Assembly (NCBI GenBank): GCA_037445375.1
Contig: JBBIKS010000006.1
Span: 30,304 to 94,303 of the forward strand
Length of the DNA: 64,000 nt
Source of the DNA: DYHD01 sp037445375
Lineage (GTDB): Bacteria > Nitrospirota > Thermodesulfovibrionia > Thermodesulfovibrionales > Dissulfurispiraceae
Direction: 5' to 3'
The notes under the pieces are model-generated. The model ran no database searches and had not been told where the DNA came from. It saw only the letters and a program-made list of their open reading frames with translations. Position numbers and translations under genes: made by a program. The stretch's first letter is position 1; each line of letters begins with the position of its first letter. Positions 36,601 to 44,396 of this stretch are shown in pieces.

Positions 36601-36789
36601 ATCCCATACCCTGAAATCAGGGTTTCCTGCCTCTGTTTTTTTAGGCAGGATAGTTATATGGATGTTTTTTTTGTCTATGGAACTGCAATATTCATTAAGC
36701 AATTCTGCAAGGGCAGGATAATAGCTCTCTTCTCGCGCATCGCCGCGATTTGCAGTTTCTGTTAATTTATTCAAATATGGTTTGATCAT
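33619..36789 (-). CDS. Single-chain restriction-modification enzyme (type IIG/IIL-like adenine methyltransferase with PD-(D/E)XK nuclease)
   Basis: 1056 residues. The N-terminus has a PD-(D/E)XK nuclease motif: D58 in NPDFRVWDG and E73-A-K75 in YIEAKDP. The methyltransferase core has the SAM motif VLDPAAGTLTFLAEAA (about residue 365) and the catalytic NPPYSG (N484), typical of N6-adenine enzymes. The C-terminal ~400 residues would recognise DNA. No helicase motifs are seen, which argues against type I/ISP. It sits between cobC and cbiP with gaps of 13 and 3 bases, a position unexpected for such an enzyme. Residues ~945-985 include repeat-derived segments (NGNSPLQNP, PPQSPFAKGE). Confidence 0.85.
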   Translation of the reverse strand: MIKPYLNKLTETANRGDAREESYYPALAELLNEYCSSIDKKNIHITILPKKTEAGNPDFRVWDGKQHITGYIEAKDPIVDNLDRIEDTEQLKRYLHTFPNLMLTNFLEFRLYRNGALTDKVLAGRPVILNKLKISPPVERENELFELFEKFFSFSIPKVYEPKTLATELAKRTRFLKDEVIAQELRREERTGKGFILGFYKAFKDYLIRSLTADEFADLYSQTITYGLFASRTRSENGFNRKLAYDNIPQTIGILRDVFQFVSLGSLPQQMVWIIDDISEILSVTDINKILHQYYHEGKGKDPIVHFYETFLAEYDPKTREKRGVYYTPEPVVSYIVRSLHHILKEHFNKDDGFANPSVTVLDPAAGTLTFLAEAAKLAVDEFASKYGEGGKEKFIKEHVLKNFYAFELMMAPYAIGHLKMSFLLEELGYKLHEDDRFKLYLTNTLEMEELAQTELPGMASLSEESHLAGRVKKEQPILVILGNPPYSGHSSNIGEWISSEIKAYYQVDSKPLGEKNPKWLQDDYVKFIRFAQWKIEQAGEGVLGFITNHSYLDNPTFRGMRQSLMQSFDEIYFLDLHGNSLKKEKCPDGSKDENVFDIQQGVAIALFVKKKGLKKKISHSELWGIREHKYDWLNKHDIKTTKWKKINPKSEFYLFIPRDEGLLKQYDTYLIITDIFPVNSVGIVTSRDGFVIDDDKEALKRRIRMFTSEKMPDEIIRQTFNLADTSKFKLKDARETVRKNDNWTEAITKILYRPFDVRYIFYHEAVIERSRKEVMRHMIRENLGLVTVRQVAEGTFNHAYITDSIIESRVTLSNKGIGFLFPLYLYQQKDKPKKRSLGSVMMLFEEQAEYGEKKPNLPPALVVRLTKEFKKPPSPEEIFYYIYAVLYSNIYRTKYAEFLKIDFPRVPFTKDYKLFKKMSEYGNRLIDLHLLRYSANGNSPLQNPIARFQGKGDNMVEKPKYEQPPQSPFAKGELKGVVHINKTQYFEGISQNVWSYQIGGYQVCDKWLKDRKGRSLSLDEIQTYCRIATAIQETIEIQQNIDKIYDEIERLLLEE
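33851..33904. repeat. 54-bp palindromic element inserted in frame in the restriction-modification gene
   Basis: Perfect 12-bp inverted ends TGAACAACCCCC (33851-33862) and GGGGGTTGTTCA (33893-33904) enclose a second palindrome (CCCCCTTAG/CAAAGGGGG). Its length is a multiple of three, and it is translated as YEQPPQSPFAKGELKGVVH. It therefore lengthens the protein without breaking it. Confidence 0.75.
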
Positions 36790-36802
36790 ACTATAGCGAT
36801 TG

Positions 36803-37495
36803 CTACTCTATATTATAATTTAATAGTTTTACCACCGGATACTTTTCCCAGAACTCAATGATATTTACCGCCGCATTATCCTGTTCAATCCTGAATATAT
36901 GTTCAAGCGGAATCTCAAGAAAATGGCATAATATAATCCTGTTAACCCCTCCGTGAGCAACGATGGCAATATTTTCTGCCTGTGTCTTGTGATTATCCAT
37001 AATACCCTCAACAGCCTTTATTACCCTGTCTCTTACTTCAAGGGTATTTTCGCCGTTTAGAGGAGAATACTTTAGGGGATTAGCAGCCCACTTTTCAAAC
37101 TCAAATGGATATTTGTCCTTAATCTCAAGGAATGTCATGCCTTCCCATACGCCGAAACACCTTTCTCTCAGGTCAGGCACTACCACAGGCTTTAATCCAG
37201 ACGGCTCTGCTACAATCTCAGCACTCCTTAATGCCCTGCTTAAGCTTGAGGAATAAACGGCGGTTAAAGCTGCGGGGTCGCTTCTGTTTATTGATATATC
37301 GCTGTGCAAATCTTTTAAATAGTCTGTATGCCTCAAAGCAGCTGATTTTTGGATATGCTTATGTATAAATTCAGAAGACCTTTTGATCTGCTCCTCACCT
37401 CTTGGGGAAAGGGGGACATCAATACTGCCTTTGTATCTCTTTACATCATCGCCCTCAGTTGCGCCGTGCCTTATCAGATATAAAGTCGTGACCAT
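36803..37495 (-). CDS. cobC: Histidine-phosphatase family protein, alpha-ribazole phosphatase-like
   Basis: 230 residues. LYLIRHGATEGD carries the phospho-acceptor His of the RHG motif, VYSSSLSRALRSAEIVAEP, RERCFGVWEGMTFLEIK and the second active-site His in IVAHGGVNRIIL. In this operon it should remove phosphate from adenosylcobalamin 5'-phosphate or alpha-ribazole phosphate. An extra ~30-residue segment (KSAALRHTDYLKDLHSDIS) lies after residue 48. It overlaps cobS by 22 bases. Confidence 0.88.
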   Translation of the reverse strand: MVTTLYLIRHGATEGDDVKRYKGSIDVPLSPRGEEQIKRSSEFIHKHIQKSAALRHTDYLKDLHSDISINRSDPAALTAVYSSSLSRALRSAEIVAEPSGLKPVVVPDLRERCFGVWEGMTFLEIKDKYPFEFEKWAANPLKYSPLNGENTLEVRDRVIKAVEGIMDNHKTQAENIAIVAHGGVNRIILCHFLEIPLEHIFRIEQDNAAVNIIEFWEKYPVVKLLNYNIE

Positions 37496-38280
37496 GTTAT
37501 CACCATTAGAAGAAATATTAATTCTGTAAGCTCGCTTAATGCTCCGAGAGTATCACCTGTCAGTCCGCCGAATCTATCAGCGCATAACTTTATCCAGCGC
37601 CAGCTAAAGAGATACAGAAAAATGAGCAGGACAATATTAAAGAGATATTGTGTTTCAGGTGCAAATCGGATAAAAATTATCTGAAAAACCACCAATGTTA
37701 TAATTAATATCATGGTCGTGAAGGCAAATTCCTTTCCCTTCACGCTGTCTATAAAAATCTTTCCTAATCCGTCACTCCTTGCGGATGAACCGTGAAACAT
37801 CGCCGTCAACATAGTCCATTTAGAAATCATCGGCATGAAAAGAAGCGTTGAATAATACATGTAATAAGACATGTGCGATATACCCTTCAGTGAAAGATAT
37901 TTTAGCGCCAAAATAAATATTATGGCTGTAATCCCGATAGGTCCTGCTGTTGAGTCCTTCATTACTGCAAGCCGTTTCTGCCTGTCATGAGCTGCATCTC
38001 CCGAAGATTTAACTGACAGGGCGTCAAATGTATCCGAAAGACCGTCAAGGTGAAAGCCCCCGTTTAAGAGAACGAGAAACAGGAGCATCAGGGCTATGGC
38101 AAGTTCTTCATGAAAGACATAGTTAAATGCAACGCTCGCAGCAATCAGTAAAACACCTTGCAAAAAACCCACAAAGATAAAAGCATATGAGCTTCTTGCA
38201 ATGTCGGATTCACTATATGTCGTTTTTACTCTTATAGGGATAATCGTTAAAAACTGTAAAGCTATCAGAAAACTTCTCAT
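37474..38280 (-). CDS. cobS: Adenosylcobinamide-GDP ribazoletransferase (cobalamin synthase)
   Basis: 268 residues, membrane protein. Diagnostic NGGFHLDGLSDTFDAL, then RLAVMKDSTAGPIGI, and FGGLTGDTLGALSELTELIFLL at the C-terminus. It joins adenosylcobinamide-GDP to alpha-ribazole (phosphate) in the inner membrane. The start ATG is at 38280, and 240 bases containing an inverted-repeat element separate it from cobT. Confidence 0.95.
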   Translation of the reverse strand: MRSFLIALQFLTIIPIRVKTTYSESDIARSSYAFIFVGFLQGVLLIAASVAFNYVFHEELAIALMLLFLVLLNGGFHLDGLSDTFDALSVKSSGDAAHDRQKRLAVMKDSTAGPIGITAIIFILALKYLSLKGISHMSYYMYYSTLLFMPMISKWTMLTAMFHGSSARSDGLGKIFIDSVKGKEFAFTTMILIITLVVFQIIFIRFAPETQYLFNIVLLIFLYLFSWRWIKLCADRFGGLTGDTLGALSELTELIFLLMVITWSRLYI

Positions 38281-38317
38281 TTTTTACCTGATGAGAGCGA
38301 TTCTTTTATCATAAAAA

Positions 38318-38478
38318 TGGGAGGCATGGCTACGAAGAAAGCCATAAGCAACACATTACAGCATATCGCTCAATGTTTAAAATCTCTTGCTTTTTCACTT
38401 CACAAGTATGTAAACCGTCGGGTGAATTAGATTAAAACTATGTTGCATTTATGGGTTTCTGAGTAGTCATGCCTCCCA
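38318..38478. repeat. Inverted-repeat element between cobS and cobT
   Basis: TGGGAGGCATG (38318-38328) and CATGCCTCCCA (38468-38478) are perfect 11-bp inverted ends, with imperfect AGCGATT/AATCGCT extensions outside them. The 139-bp interior has no ORF. It interrupts an otherwise close-packed operon, looks like another small mobile element, and contains no B12 box. Confidence 0.6.
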
Positions 38479-38520
38479 ATAAATCGCTTAATTTAGGTTT
38501 TAATATATCATTCTCAAGCC

Positions 38521-39585
38521 TTAATTTTGAATCTCATTGCTGACACCTGCATCACCAAATGTTGCCATCTCTTTATAAATCTTGAGCCCTGCTTCAATTA
38601 TCAGCATCGCAAGCGCCGCACCTGTGCCTTCACCGAGCCTTAAATCGAGGTTAAGGATTGGCTTTAACCCCATTTTTTGCAGCATAGCTATGTGTCCTAT
38701 CTCGACCGAATTGTGCGCCGCAAAGATATAATCCCTCACCTTTGGTTCAATAAAATAAGCTATCAATGCGCCCGCCGTAGAGATGAACCCATCTATCACC
38801 ACAGGTATCCTATTTGAAGCTCCGCCGAGAATTATCCCTGCGATGCCCCCTATTTCAGTGCCCCCAACCTTTGCAAGGACGTCTAAGGCATCGTTTGGAT
38901 CGGGCTTGTTAATATTAATAGCAGTATCTATAACCTTTATCTTTCTCTTAAATGAATCATCTGATATGCCTGTTCCTCTGCCTGTTACTTCTGCCGCTGG
39001 CTTGCCAGTTAAGACAGACGCTATAGCGCTTGATGGGGTTGTATTGCCTATGCCCATATCTCCTGTCCCAAAGATCTTATATCCCTTTTGAGTATATTCA
39101 TTGGCAAGCTCAATCCCGATTTCTATGGATTTTTCTGCCTGCTGTCTTGACATGGCTGAGATCTTGGTCATATTATTAGTTCCAAACATTACCTTTTTTG
39201 TCACTAATCCGTCAATAATCCCAAAGTTATAATCCACTCCAATATCAATTACGATAACATCAGCTCCTGCATGTCCTGCAAGCACATTTATCCCTGCTCC
39301 GCCTCTAATGAAATTAAATACCATCTGGGATGTTACTTCCCTTGGATAAGCAGAGACACCTTCTTCCGTAACCCCATGGTCGCCGGCAAATGTAAAGATA
39401 ACCTTTTTGTCTATTAGGGGCATCTCATTTTCTTTGATGGCAACAAGTCTCCTTGCAAACTCTTCTAGCCTCCCCAGACTTCCTGGAGGCTTTGTAAGAT
39501 TATCCAAATGCTTTTGGGCAATATCATAGTACTTGTTATCAATCGGTCTTATCTTATTAATAACATCTTTAATCAAATTCATCAC
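38521..39585 (-). CDS. cobT: Nicotinate-nucleotide:dimethylbenzimidazole phosphoribosyltransferase
   Basis: 354 residues, family length. It makes alpha-ribazole phosphate (activated lower ligand) from nicotinate mononucleotide and a benzimidazole. Motifs are TKPPGSLGRLEEFA at the N-terminus, FAGDHGVTEEGVSAYP, GDMGIGNTTPSSAI, and the catalytic Glu region LRLGEGTGAALAM near the C-terminus. It is adjacent to cobU and to the ThiC-like gene that may make its base. Confidence 0.96.
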   Translation of the reverse strand: MMNLIKDVINKIRPIDNKYYDIAQKHLDNLTKPPGSLGRLEEFARRLVAIKENEMPLIDKKVIFTFAGDHGVTEEGVSAYPREVTSQMVFNFIRGGAGINVLAGHAGADVIVIDIGVDYNFGIIDGLVTKKVMFGTNNMTKISAMSRQQAEKSIEIGIELANEYTQKGYKIFGTGDMGIGNTTPSSAIASVLTGKPAAEVTGRGTGISDDSFKRKIKVIDTAININKPDPNDALDVLAKVGGTEIGGIAGIILGGASNRIPVVIDGFISTAGALIAYFIEPKVRDYIFAAHNSVEIGHIAMLQKMGLKPILNLDLRLGEGTGAALAMLIIEAGLKIYKEMATFGDAGVSNEIQN

Positions 39586-39623
39586 AGAACCTCTTAATTG
39601 AAATTAGAATTGAAATCAATACG

Positions 39624-40169
39624 TCAACCTTTTATCTTAAGCGGGAGCCCTGAGACCGCTAAATAAGCTTCATCTGCAATATCGGCTACCTTCTGATTTA
39701 ACACTCCCGCCATATCTCTGAATCTCCTTGAAAGCGTATTATCAGGCACAATACCCATGCCTATCTCATTAGAAACTATGATAAGCTGTGAGTCAAAGGT
39801 GTCGCGAAAAAGGTTCAAGGCAGTAATAAACCTCTCAAGTTCTGTCTCAATAGTCTTTTCATCATTCTGTCTTGTCAAGAGGTTTGATACCCATATGGTT
39901 AGACAATCAAGAACTATAAAGGGATATTTTCCCATTGTCAATTTTATACAATCGGCTATTTTAATAGGCTCCTCAAACACATCCCAATCGTTCCCCCTTT
40001 GCCTTCTGTGTTTATTGATCCTTTCTTCCATTTCAGGGTCAAGGGGTTCTGCGGTTGCGATATATGCCTTTTTACCTGAATATAAAGATGCAGGTTTTAA
40101 GGCAAGACTACTCTTCCCGCTCCTTGCACCGCCAGTTATAAAAATTATCTTGCTTTTATGATGTGTCAT
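39624..40169 (-). CDS. cobU: Adenosylcobinamide kinase / adenosylcobinamide-phosphate guanylyltransferase
   Basis: 181 residues. P-loop TGGARSGKSSLA at the N-terminus, the central block IATAEPLDPEMEERINKHRRQRG with the GMP-accepting His, LDCLTIWVSNLL, and VSNEIGMGIVPDNTLSRRFRDMAG. Both activities sit in one chain as in E. coli CobU. It abuts the ThiC-like gene with no gap. Confidence 0.95.
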   Translation of the reverse strand: MTHHKSKIIFITGGARSGKSSLALKPASLYSGKKAYIATAEPLDPEMEERINKHRRQRGNDWDVFEEPIKIADCIKLTMGKYPFIVLDCLTIWVSNLLTRQNDEKTIETELERFITALNLFRDTFDSQLIIVSNEIGMGIVPDNTLSRRFRDMAGVLNQKVADIADEAYLAVSGLPLKIKG

Positions 40170-41471
40170 CTATTTTTTATCGTGGGCTGCCATGTCATTT
40201 TCAAACATGCCCTTTAATATTCCATTAGCACAGAATTTGCCGCACATTGTGCAGGTTGAGCCATCACCGTTACCTCTTTTAGCCTTTATTTCCTTAGCTC
40301 TCTCAGGATCTATAGAGGTATCAAACTGACCTTCCCACTTCATATCCCTTCTTGCCTTAGACATTATTTTATCAGCATTCATATCCTTTCGTTTAATCAT
40401 ATCTCCGACATGAGAGGCTATTCTGGCAGCAATAACACCCTCCCTGACATCTTCAGGAAATGGCAATCCGAGATGTTCTGCAGGTGTTACATAACAAATA
40501 AAGTCAGCGCCATAAGCAGATGAAAGGGCTGCTCCAATTGCTGATGTTATATGGTCATAGCCTGGCGCAATATCGGTAGTTATGGGACCTAACATATAAA
40601 ATGGTGCTTCACCGCTCATCTTTTTCTCCAAGATTATATTAGCCTCTATCTCATTGATTGGTATGTGTCCCGGACCTTCCACCATTGTCTGACAGCCCGC
40701 CTCTCTACCAATCTCGGCAAGCTCACAATTGATAATCAATTCCTGAATCTGCACCCTGTCGTTTGCATCATGAATTGCACCAGCCCTAAAACCATTGCCA
40801 AGGCTTAATACACAATCATATTTTCTGAGAATCTCAACCACCCTGTCGAAATGCTCGTATAGCGGATTTTCCTGATTATTATGCTCCATCCATGCAACCA
40901 TATATGCACCGCCCTTTGAGACAAGCCCTCCATAACGATAATGCTGTTTTCTAAGCATCTCTACTGTTCTTCTGTTAATCCCGCAGTGAATCGCCATAAA
41001 AGAGACGCCCTCACTGCATTGCTTCTCAGTAATCTCAAAAAGAAGTTCCTTTGGCATCTTTACCGCCGCCCCATATTTTTCGATAGCGATAGCAAAAGCT
41101 TCATAGAGAGGCACTGTGCCAAGCGGCAGACTAATAGAGTCCTTGACTGCTTTTCTTACAGCCGCAATATCGCCGCCTACACTCAGATCCATTAAGGTAT
41201 CCGCACCATATCTTTGAGCTATCTTAGCCTTTTCAACCTCCATATTAATATTTGAAATATCAGTAGATGTGCCGATTGAGGCATTTACCTTAGTCCTTAA
41301 TCCCTTGCCGATACCCACTATCTTTGCATTCCTATTTTTGTTTGCAGGAATCACTATCTTGCCGCTGGCAACCCTTCTGCGGATTATCTCAGAATCAATC
41401 CCCTCATTTTGTGCAACAGCCTGAATCTCTAAAGTAATTTCGCCCTTTAATGCCCTTTGAAGCTGTGTCAT
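40170..41471 (-). CDS. ThiC-family radical SAM enzyme in the cobalamin operon, probably 5-hydroxybenzimidazole synthase (BzaF-like)
   Basis: 433 residues from the ATG at 41471, chosen for GGGGAGG directly upstream. A longer frame to 41528 would run through the riboswitch terminator. The whole chain is ThiC-like (NASIGTS, MDLSVGGDI, GVSFMAIHCGI, MVEGPGHIP, MLGPITTDIAPGYDHI), ending in the Fe-S motif CTMCGKFC (CX2CX3C). ThiC converts aminoimidazole ribotide to the thiamin pyrimidine. Its paralogue BzaF converts the same substrate to 5-hydroxybenzimidazole, a cobamide lower ligand. Position as first gene of a cob operon behind a B12 riboswitch, next to cobU and cobT, favours BzaF. A plain thiC cannot be excluded. 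Confidence 0.78.
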   Translation of the reverse strand: MTQLQRALKGEITLEIQAVAQNEGIDSEIIRRRVASGKIVIPANKNRNAKIVGIGKGLRTKVNASIGTSTDISNINMEVEKAKIAQRYGADTLMDLSVGGDIAAVRKAVKDSISLPLGTVPLYEAFAIAIEKYGAAVKMPKELLFEITEKQCSEGVSFMAIHCGINRRTVEMLRKQHYRYGGLVSKGGAYMVAWMEHNNQENPLYEHFDRVVEILRKYDCVLSLGNGFRAGAIHDANDRVQIQELIINCELAEIGREAGCQTMVEGPGHIPINEIEANIILEKKMSGEAPFYMLGPITTDIAPGYDHITSAIGAALSSAYGADFICYVTPAEHLGLPFPEDVREGVIAARIASHVGDMIKRKDMNADKIMSKARRDMKWEGQFDTSIDPERAKEIKAKRGNGDGSTCTMCGKFCANGILKGMFENDMAAHDKK

Positions 41472-41483
41472 ATAAACCTCCCC

Positions 41484-41521
41484 AAAAAATAAAAAAAACC
41501 TCAAGGCATGACGCCCTGAGG
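41484..41521 (-). terminator. Intrinsic terminator of the cobalamin riboswitch expression platform
   Basis: On the minus strand CCTCAGGGCGTCATGCCTTGAGG (plus positions 41499-41521) forms a near-perfect hairpin followed by TTTTTTTTATTTTTT. It ends just before the GGGGAGG ribosome site of the first operon gene, so ligand binding could end transcription here. Confidence 0.8.
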
Positions 41522-41683
41522 ATTGCACCCTTTTTTACTTCATCCCCTGTATCTCATCAAAAGTTAATTCTTCTGAGGAGACTTCCCTTCTATCCGCGAG
41601 AAGGCTTTTAGTACGAGTATCAAGTTATTCAGGTCAGATTATCAAAAAAACTGACACTAATCACCGACACTGTCACTATTCGT

Positions 41684-41926
41684 TCACAGGCAGGTCTTCT
41701 GGCTTCCGGTTCAGATTATTTCTTTGCCTACTCACCCACCTTCCCATCCTTCGACAAGTTTAGGACAGTGGCTTTTCTAAAGACAGTATCAGTGTCAATT
41801 TATCCTGACTCACTAACTCACCGTCTTCACGGGTTTTCGTACCGGTTACAGCGGCGGGACCGCCCCTGACTTGGTAAATTAACTCTACCTCACAGGATTC
41901 CCTATTAAGCCCTACGGCACCTATAG
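41684..41926 (-). ncRNA. Cobalamin (B12) riboswitch aptamer
   Basis: Read on the minus strand it has the standard elements in order: GGTGCCGTAGGGC, GGGAATCCTGTGAG, GGGGCGGTCCCGCCGCTGTAACCGG, GTGAGTCAGGA, the B12-box region GCCACTGTCC, GATGGGAAGGTGGG and the closing GGAAGCCAGAAGACCTGCCTGT. About 210 bases of leader with a terminator hairpin separate it from the ThiC-like gene. It should shut down the 17-kb cobalamin operon when B12 is plentiful. Confidence 0.96.
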
Positions 41927-41929
41927 GAC

Positions 41930-41961
41930 ATTATAAATGAAATATAGATGAAAAAATCAAT
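41930..41961 (-). promoter_or_regulatory. Promoter of the cobalamin operon
   Basis: Minus-strand TATAAT (41935-41930) lies about seven bases before the first riboswitch stem, so transcription would start at the aptamer. TTGATT (41961-41956) is a possible -35 box, at a rather long 20-base spacing. Confidence 0.5.
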
Positions 41962-41962
41962 C

Positions 41963-42023
41963 AGCACCCTCCCCACCCCTCCCGTCAAGGGGGGTGATTT
42001 GGGCATTTATAAACAGACTCTAA
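41963..42023. repeat. Partial family A element
   Basis: A CCCTCCC/GGGGGG palindrome followed by TTTATAAACAGACTC (42009-42023), identical to the right end of the complete element at 22045-22176. The left end is missing. It lies just upstream of the cobalamin-operon promoter. Confidence 0.65.
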
Positions 42024-42175
42024 CTAATGATAGTAACTTTCAAAATCATTATCTAAAGCCAGTAATTTATAAGATTTTATGAGAAAAAATATTTCCTTTC
42101 ATTCTTTTAAAATTGAAAAATAATACCATAAGAAACTAAAATGTCTTGAAATCAATTAAAAAGGGGGATGAGATT

Positions 42176-43597
42176 ATGAAGATAATGGCTTTGATAATGT
42201 TTCTATTTATTGTCTTGGTTAATGGACAGGGATTCGCAATTCAAAAGAGCTTCTCTAATATAGACGCCCAGACTGCTGTCGAGGTAACTGTATATAACAG
42301 CAATATCGGGCTTGTGAAAGACCAAAGAGAGATCAAACTTGACAAAGGGCTTCAGGAATTGCAATTTATGGATGTTGCATCACAAATAATTCCCACGAGC
42401 GTGAGCATTAAATCACTGACCCAACAAGGTGGTTTTAATATAATAGAGCAAAACTACGAGTATGACCTTATCAGCCCCCAAAGACTTCTCAATAAATATG
42501 TCGGAAAAGAGGTTAAACTATATACAAAAAATCCATTTACCGATAAAGAGGAAATCGTATCTGCCAAGATTATTTCAAATAATGAAGGCAATCCAGTTTT
42601 TCAAATAGGCAAGGATATCACCTTTGGCCACTCTGGAAGGATTATATTCCCGGAAATACCTGAAAATCTGATATCAAAACCCACGCTTATCTGGCTGATT
42701 TACAACCAGCTCAAGGGTGATCAAAAAATGGAGGTTCGTTATCTTACGAATGGCATCAATTGGAGGGCAAGTTATGTTATGGTGCTAAATGAAAAAGATG
42801 ATAAGGCAGATTTATCAGGATGGGTTACTATTGACAACAAAAGCGGCACAACATACAAAAATTCCAGATTAAAGCTCGTCGCCGGGGATATTAACAGGGT
42901 CGAGGAGAGTCAGCCGAGAAGGGACAGAATGTTATTAATGGCTCCATCAACTGAGGCAAAGGCTCAGTTTGCAGAGCAGGAATTCTTTGAATATCACATT
43001 TATACTCTTGGGCGGCCCACTGATTTAAAGGATAATCAGACCAAGCAAATAAGCTTAATGGACGCAAACAATATTCCTGTTAAAAAAGAATTTGTCTTTT
43101 ATGGTTCTCAATATTATTACAGAGGAAAGCATAGCGAGATAGCATCTAATCAAAAAGTGCCTGTTTTTATTGAGCTCTCAAATAAAAAAGAGAATAATCT
43201 CGGCATACCTCTACCAAAGGGCATCATTAGAGTTTATAAGTATGACCACGACAAAAGCCTCCAACTTGTAGGTGAAAATACCATAGACCATACGCCGAAA
43301 GATGAAAAAATACGGATCAAACTCGGCGATGCCTTTGATGTAGTAGCGTCAAAGAAGCAGGCGGATTGGCAGAAGATTACCGAGAAGCTATATGAGGCAG
43401 CCTTTGAGATATCCATCAGGAACCATAAAAAAGAGGACATTGTGGTGAAGGTCATAGAACCAATACCCGGGGATTGGAAGGTGCTTCAATCTTCTCATGA
43501 ATTCAAGAAGGCTGATGCCTTTACACTCACCTTTGATGTCCCAGTTGCAAAGGATAAAGAGACAAAAATAATTTACAGGGTAAGCATGAAGTTTTAG
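42176..43597 (+). CDS. DUF4139 domain protein, secreted
   Basis: 473 residues from the ATG at 42176, after AAGGGGGATGAG. An upstream TTG at 42146 is less likely. A signal peptide (LIMFLFIVLVNGQGFAI) is followed by VEVTVYNSNIGLVKDQREIKL and the central DUF4139 block EVRYLTNGINWRASYVMVLNEKDDKADLSGWVTIDN and SRLKLVAGDIN. The C-terminus is a beta-sandwich (EPIPGDWKVL...). It is probably periplasmic or envelope-associated, function unknown. It stands first in the plus-strand run but is separated by 19 bases from plsC. Confidence 0.85.
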   Translation: MKIMALIMFLFIVLVNGQGFAIQKSFSNIDAQTAVEVTVYNSNIGLVKDQREIKLDKGLQELQFMDVASQIIPTSVSIKSLTQQGGFNIIEQNYEYDLISPQRLLNKYVGKEVKLYTKNPFTDKEEIVSAKIISNNEGNPVFQIGKDITFGHSGRIIFPEIPENLISKPTLIWLIYNQLKGDQKMEVRYLTNGINWRASYVMVLNEKDDKADLSGWVTIDNKSGTTYKNSRLKLVAGDINRVEESQPRRDRMLLMAPSTEAKAQFAEQEFFEYHIYTLGRPTDLKDNQTKQISLMDANNIPVKKEFVFYGSQYYYRGKHSEIASNQKVPVFIELSNKKENNLGIPLPKGIIRVYKYDHDKSLQLVGENTIDHTPKDEKIRIKLGDAFDVVASKKQADWQKITEKLYEAAFEISIRNHKKEDIVVKVIEPIPGDWKVLQSSHEFKKADAFTLTFDVPVAKDKETKIIYRVSMKF

Positions 43598-43616
43598 GTT
43601 TTAGCGGCGGTGCATT

Positions 43617-44396
43617 ATGCAAGGATTAGTTTTCAAGGATTACTCATATAAGACCGGGGGTCAGGATATATCATTAATTTCTAAAATTCTGCCCTCCTTT
43701 GCTTTTTACCCTAAGGTTTTATTTATAGTCTCAAAAATCGGCTGGGTTGCAAAAAAATCAAGGTTCAATTATAAAGAAATGCATGACAGTTCTCTTTCTA
43801 CCTTTCGAGCGCTCGAAAGTGCAGGCGCAGAAATTGAGATTACCGGCATTGAAAATCTCCAAAAATTTGATTCACCCTGTGTTATTGTCGCCAATCATAT
43901 GAGCACATTTGAAACACTCGCTTTACCTGCCATCATCTTACCTTTTAAGAACATGGCATTTGTTATAAAGGAAGAATTACTCAGATATCCTTTATTTAAA
44001 CATGCAATGATTGCAGCAAAGAATATTACAGTCGGAAGGAAAAACCCCCGTGAGGATTTAAGAGCAGTCATAGAAGGCGGTCTTGAAAGGCTAAAAATGG
44101 GCATATCAATAGTGATATTTCCTCAGACAACAAGATATACAGATTTTCAACCTGAAAAATTCAATACAATAGGGATTAAATTAGCAAAGAGGGCTAATGT
44201 CCCTGTTATCCCCCTTGCATTAAAGACAGATGCATGGGGAATTGGAAAATATATAAAGGATTTGGGCAGAATAGATCCGTCTAAAAAGGTCTATTTTGCC
44301 TTTGGTGAACCATTATGGATAAAAGGCAGCGGGAGTGAAGAACATCAGATAATTATAGAATTTATTCAAAACAAACTCGTGCAATGGAAGAGATAA
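43617..44396 (+). CDS. plsC: 1-acyl-glycerol-3-phosphate acyltransferase family protein
   Basis: 259 residues. The acyltransferase blocks are NHMSTFE (block I, here HX4E instead of HX4D), NITVGRKN (block II region), IVIFPQTTRYTD (block III, EGTRS-like position) and VPVIPLAL (block IV). It probably acylates lysophosphatidate or a related glycerolipid at the inner membrane. The Asp-to-Glu change in block I and PQTTR in block III mark a divergent subfamily. It overlaps the M28 gene by 13 bases. Confidence 0.8.
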   Translation: MQGLVFKDYSYKTGGQDISLISKILPSFAFYPKVLFIVSKIGWVAKKSRFNYKEMHDSSLSTFRALESAGAEIEITGIENLQKFDSPCVIVANHMSTFETLALPAIILPFKNMAFVIKEELLRYPLFKHAMIAAKNITVGRKNPREDLRAVIEGGLERLKMGISIVIFPQTTRYTDFQPEKFNTIGIKLAKRANVPVIPLALKTDAWGIGKYIKDLGRIDPSKKVYFAFGEPLWIKGSGSEEHQIIIEFIQNKLVQWKR

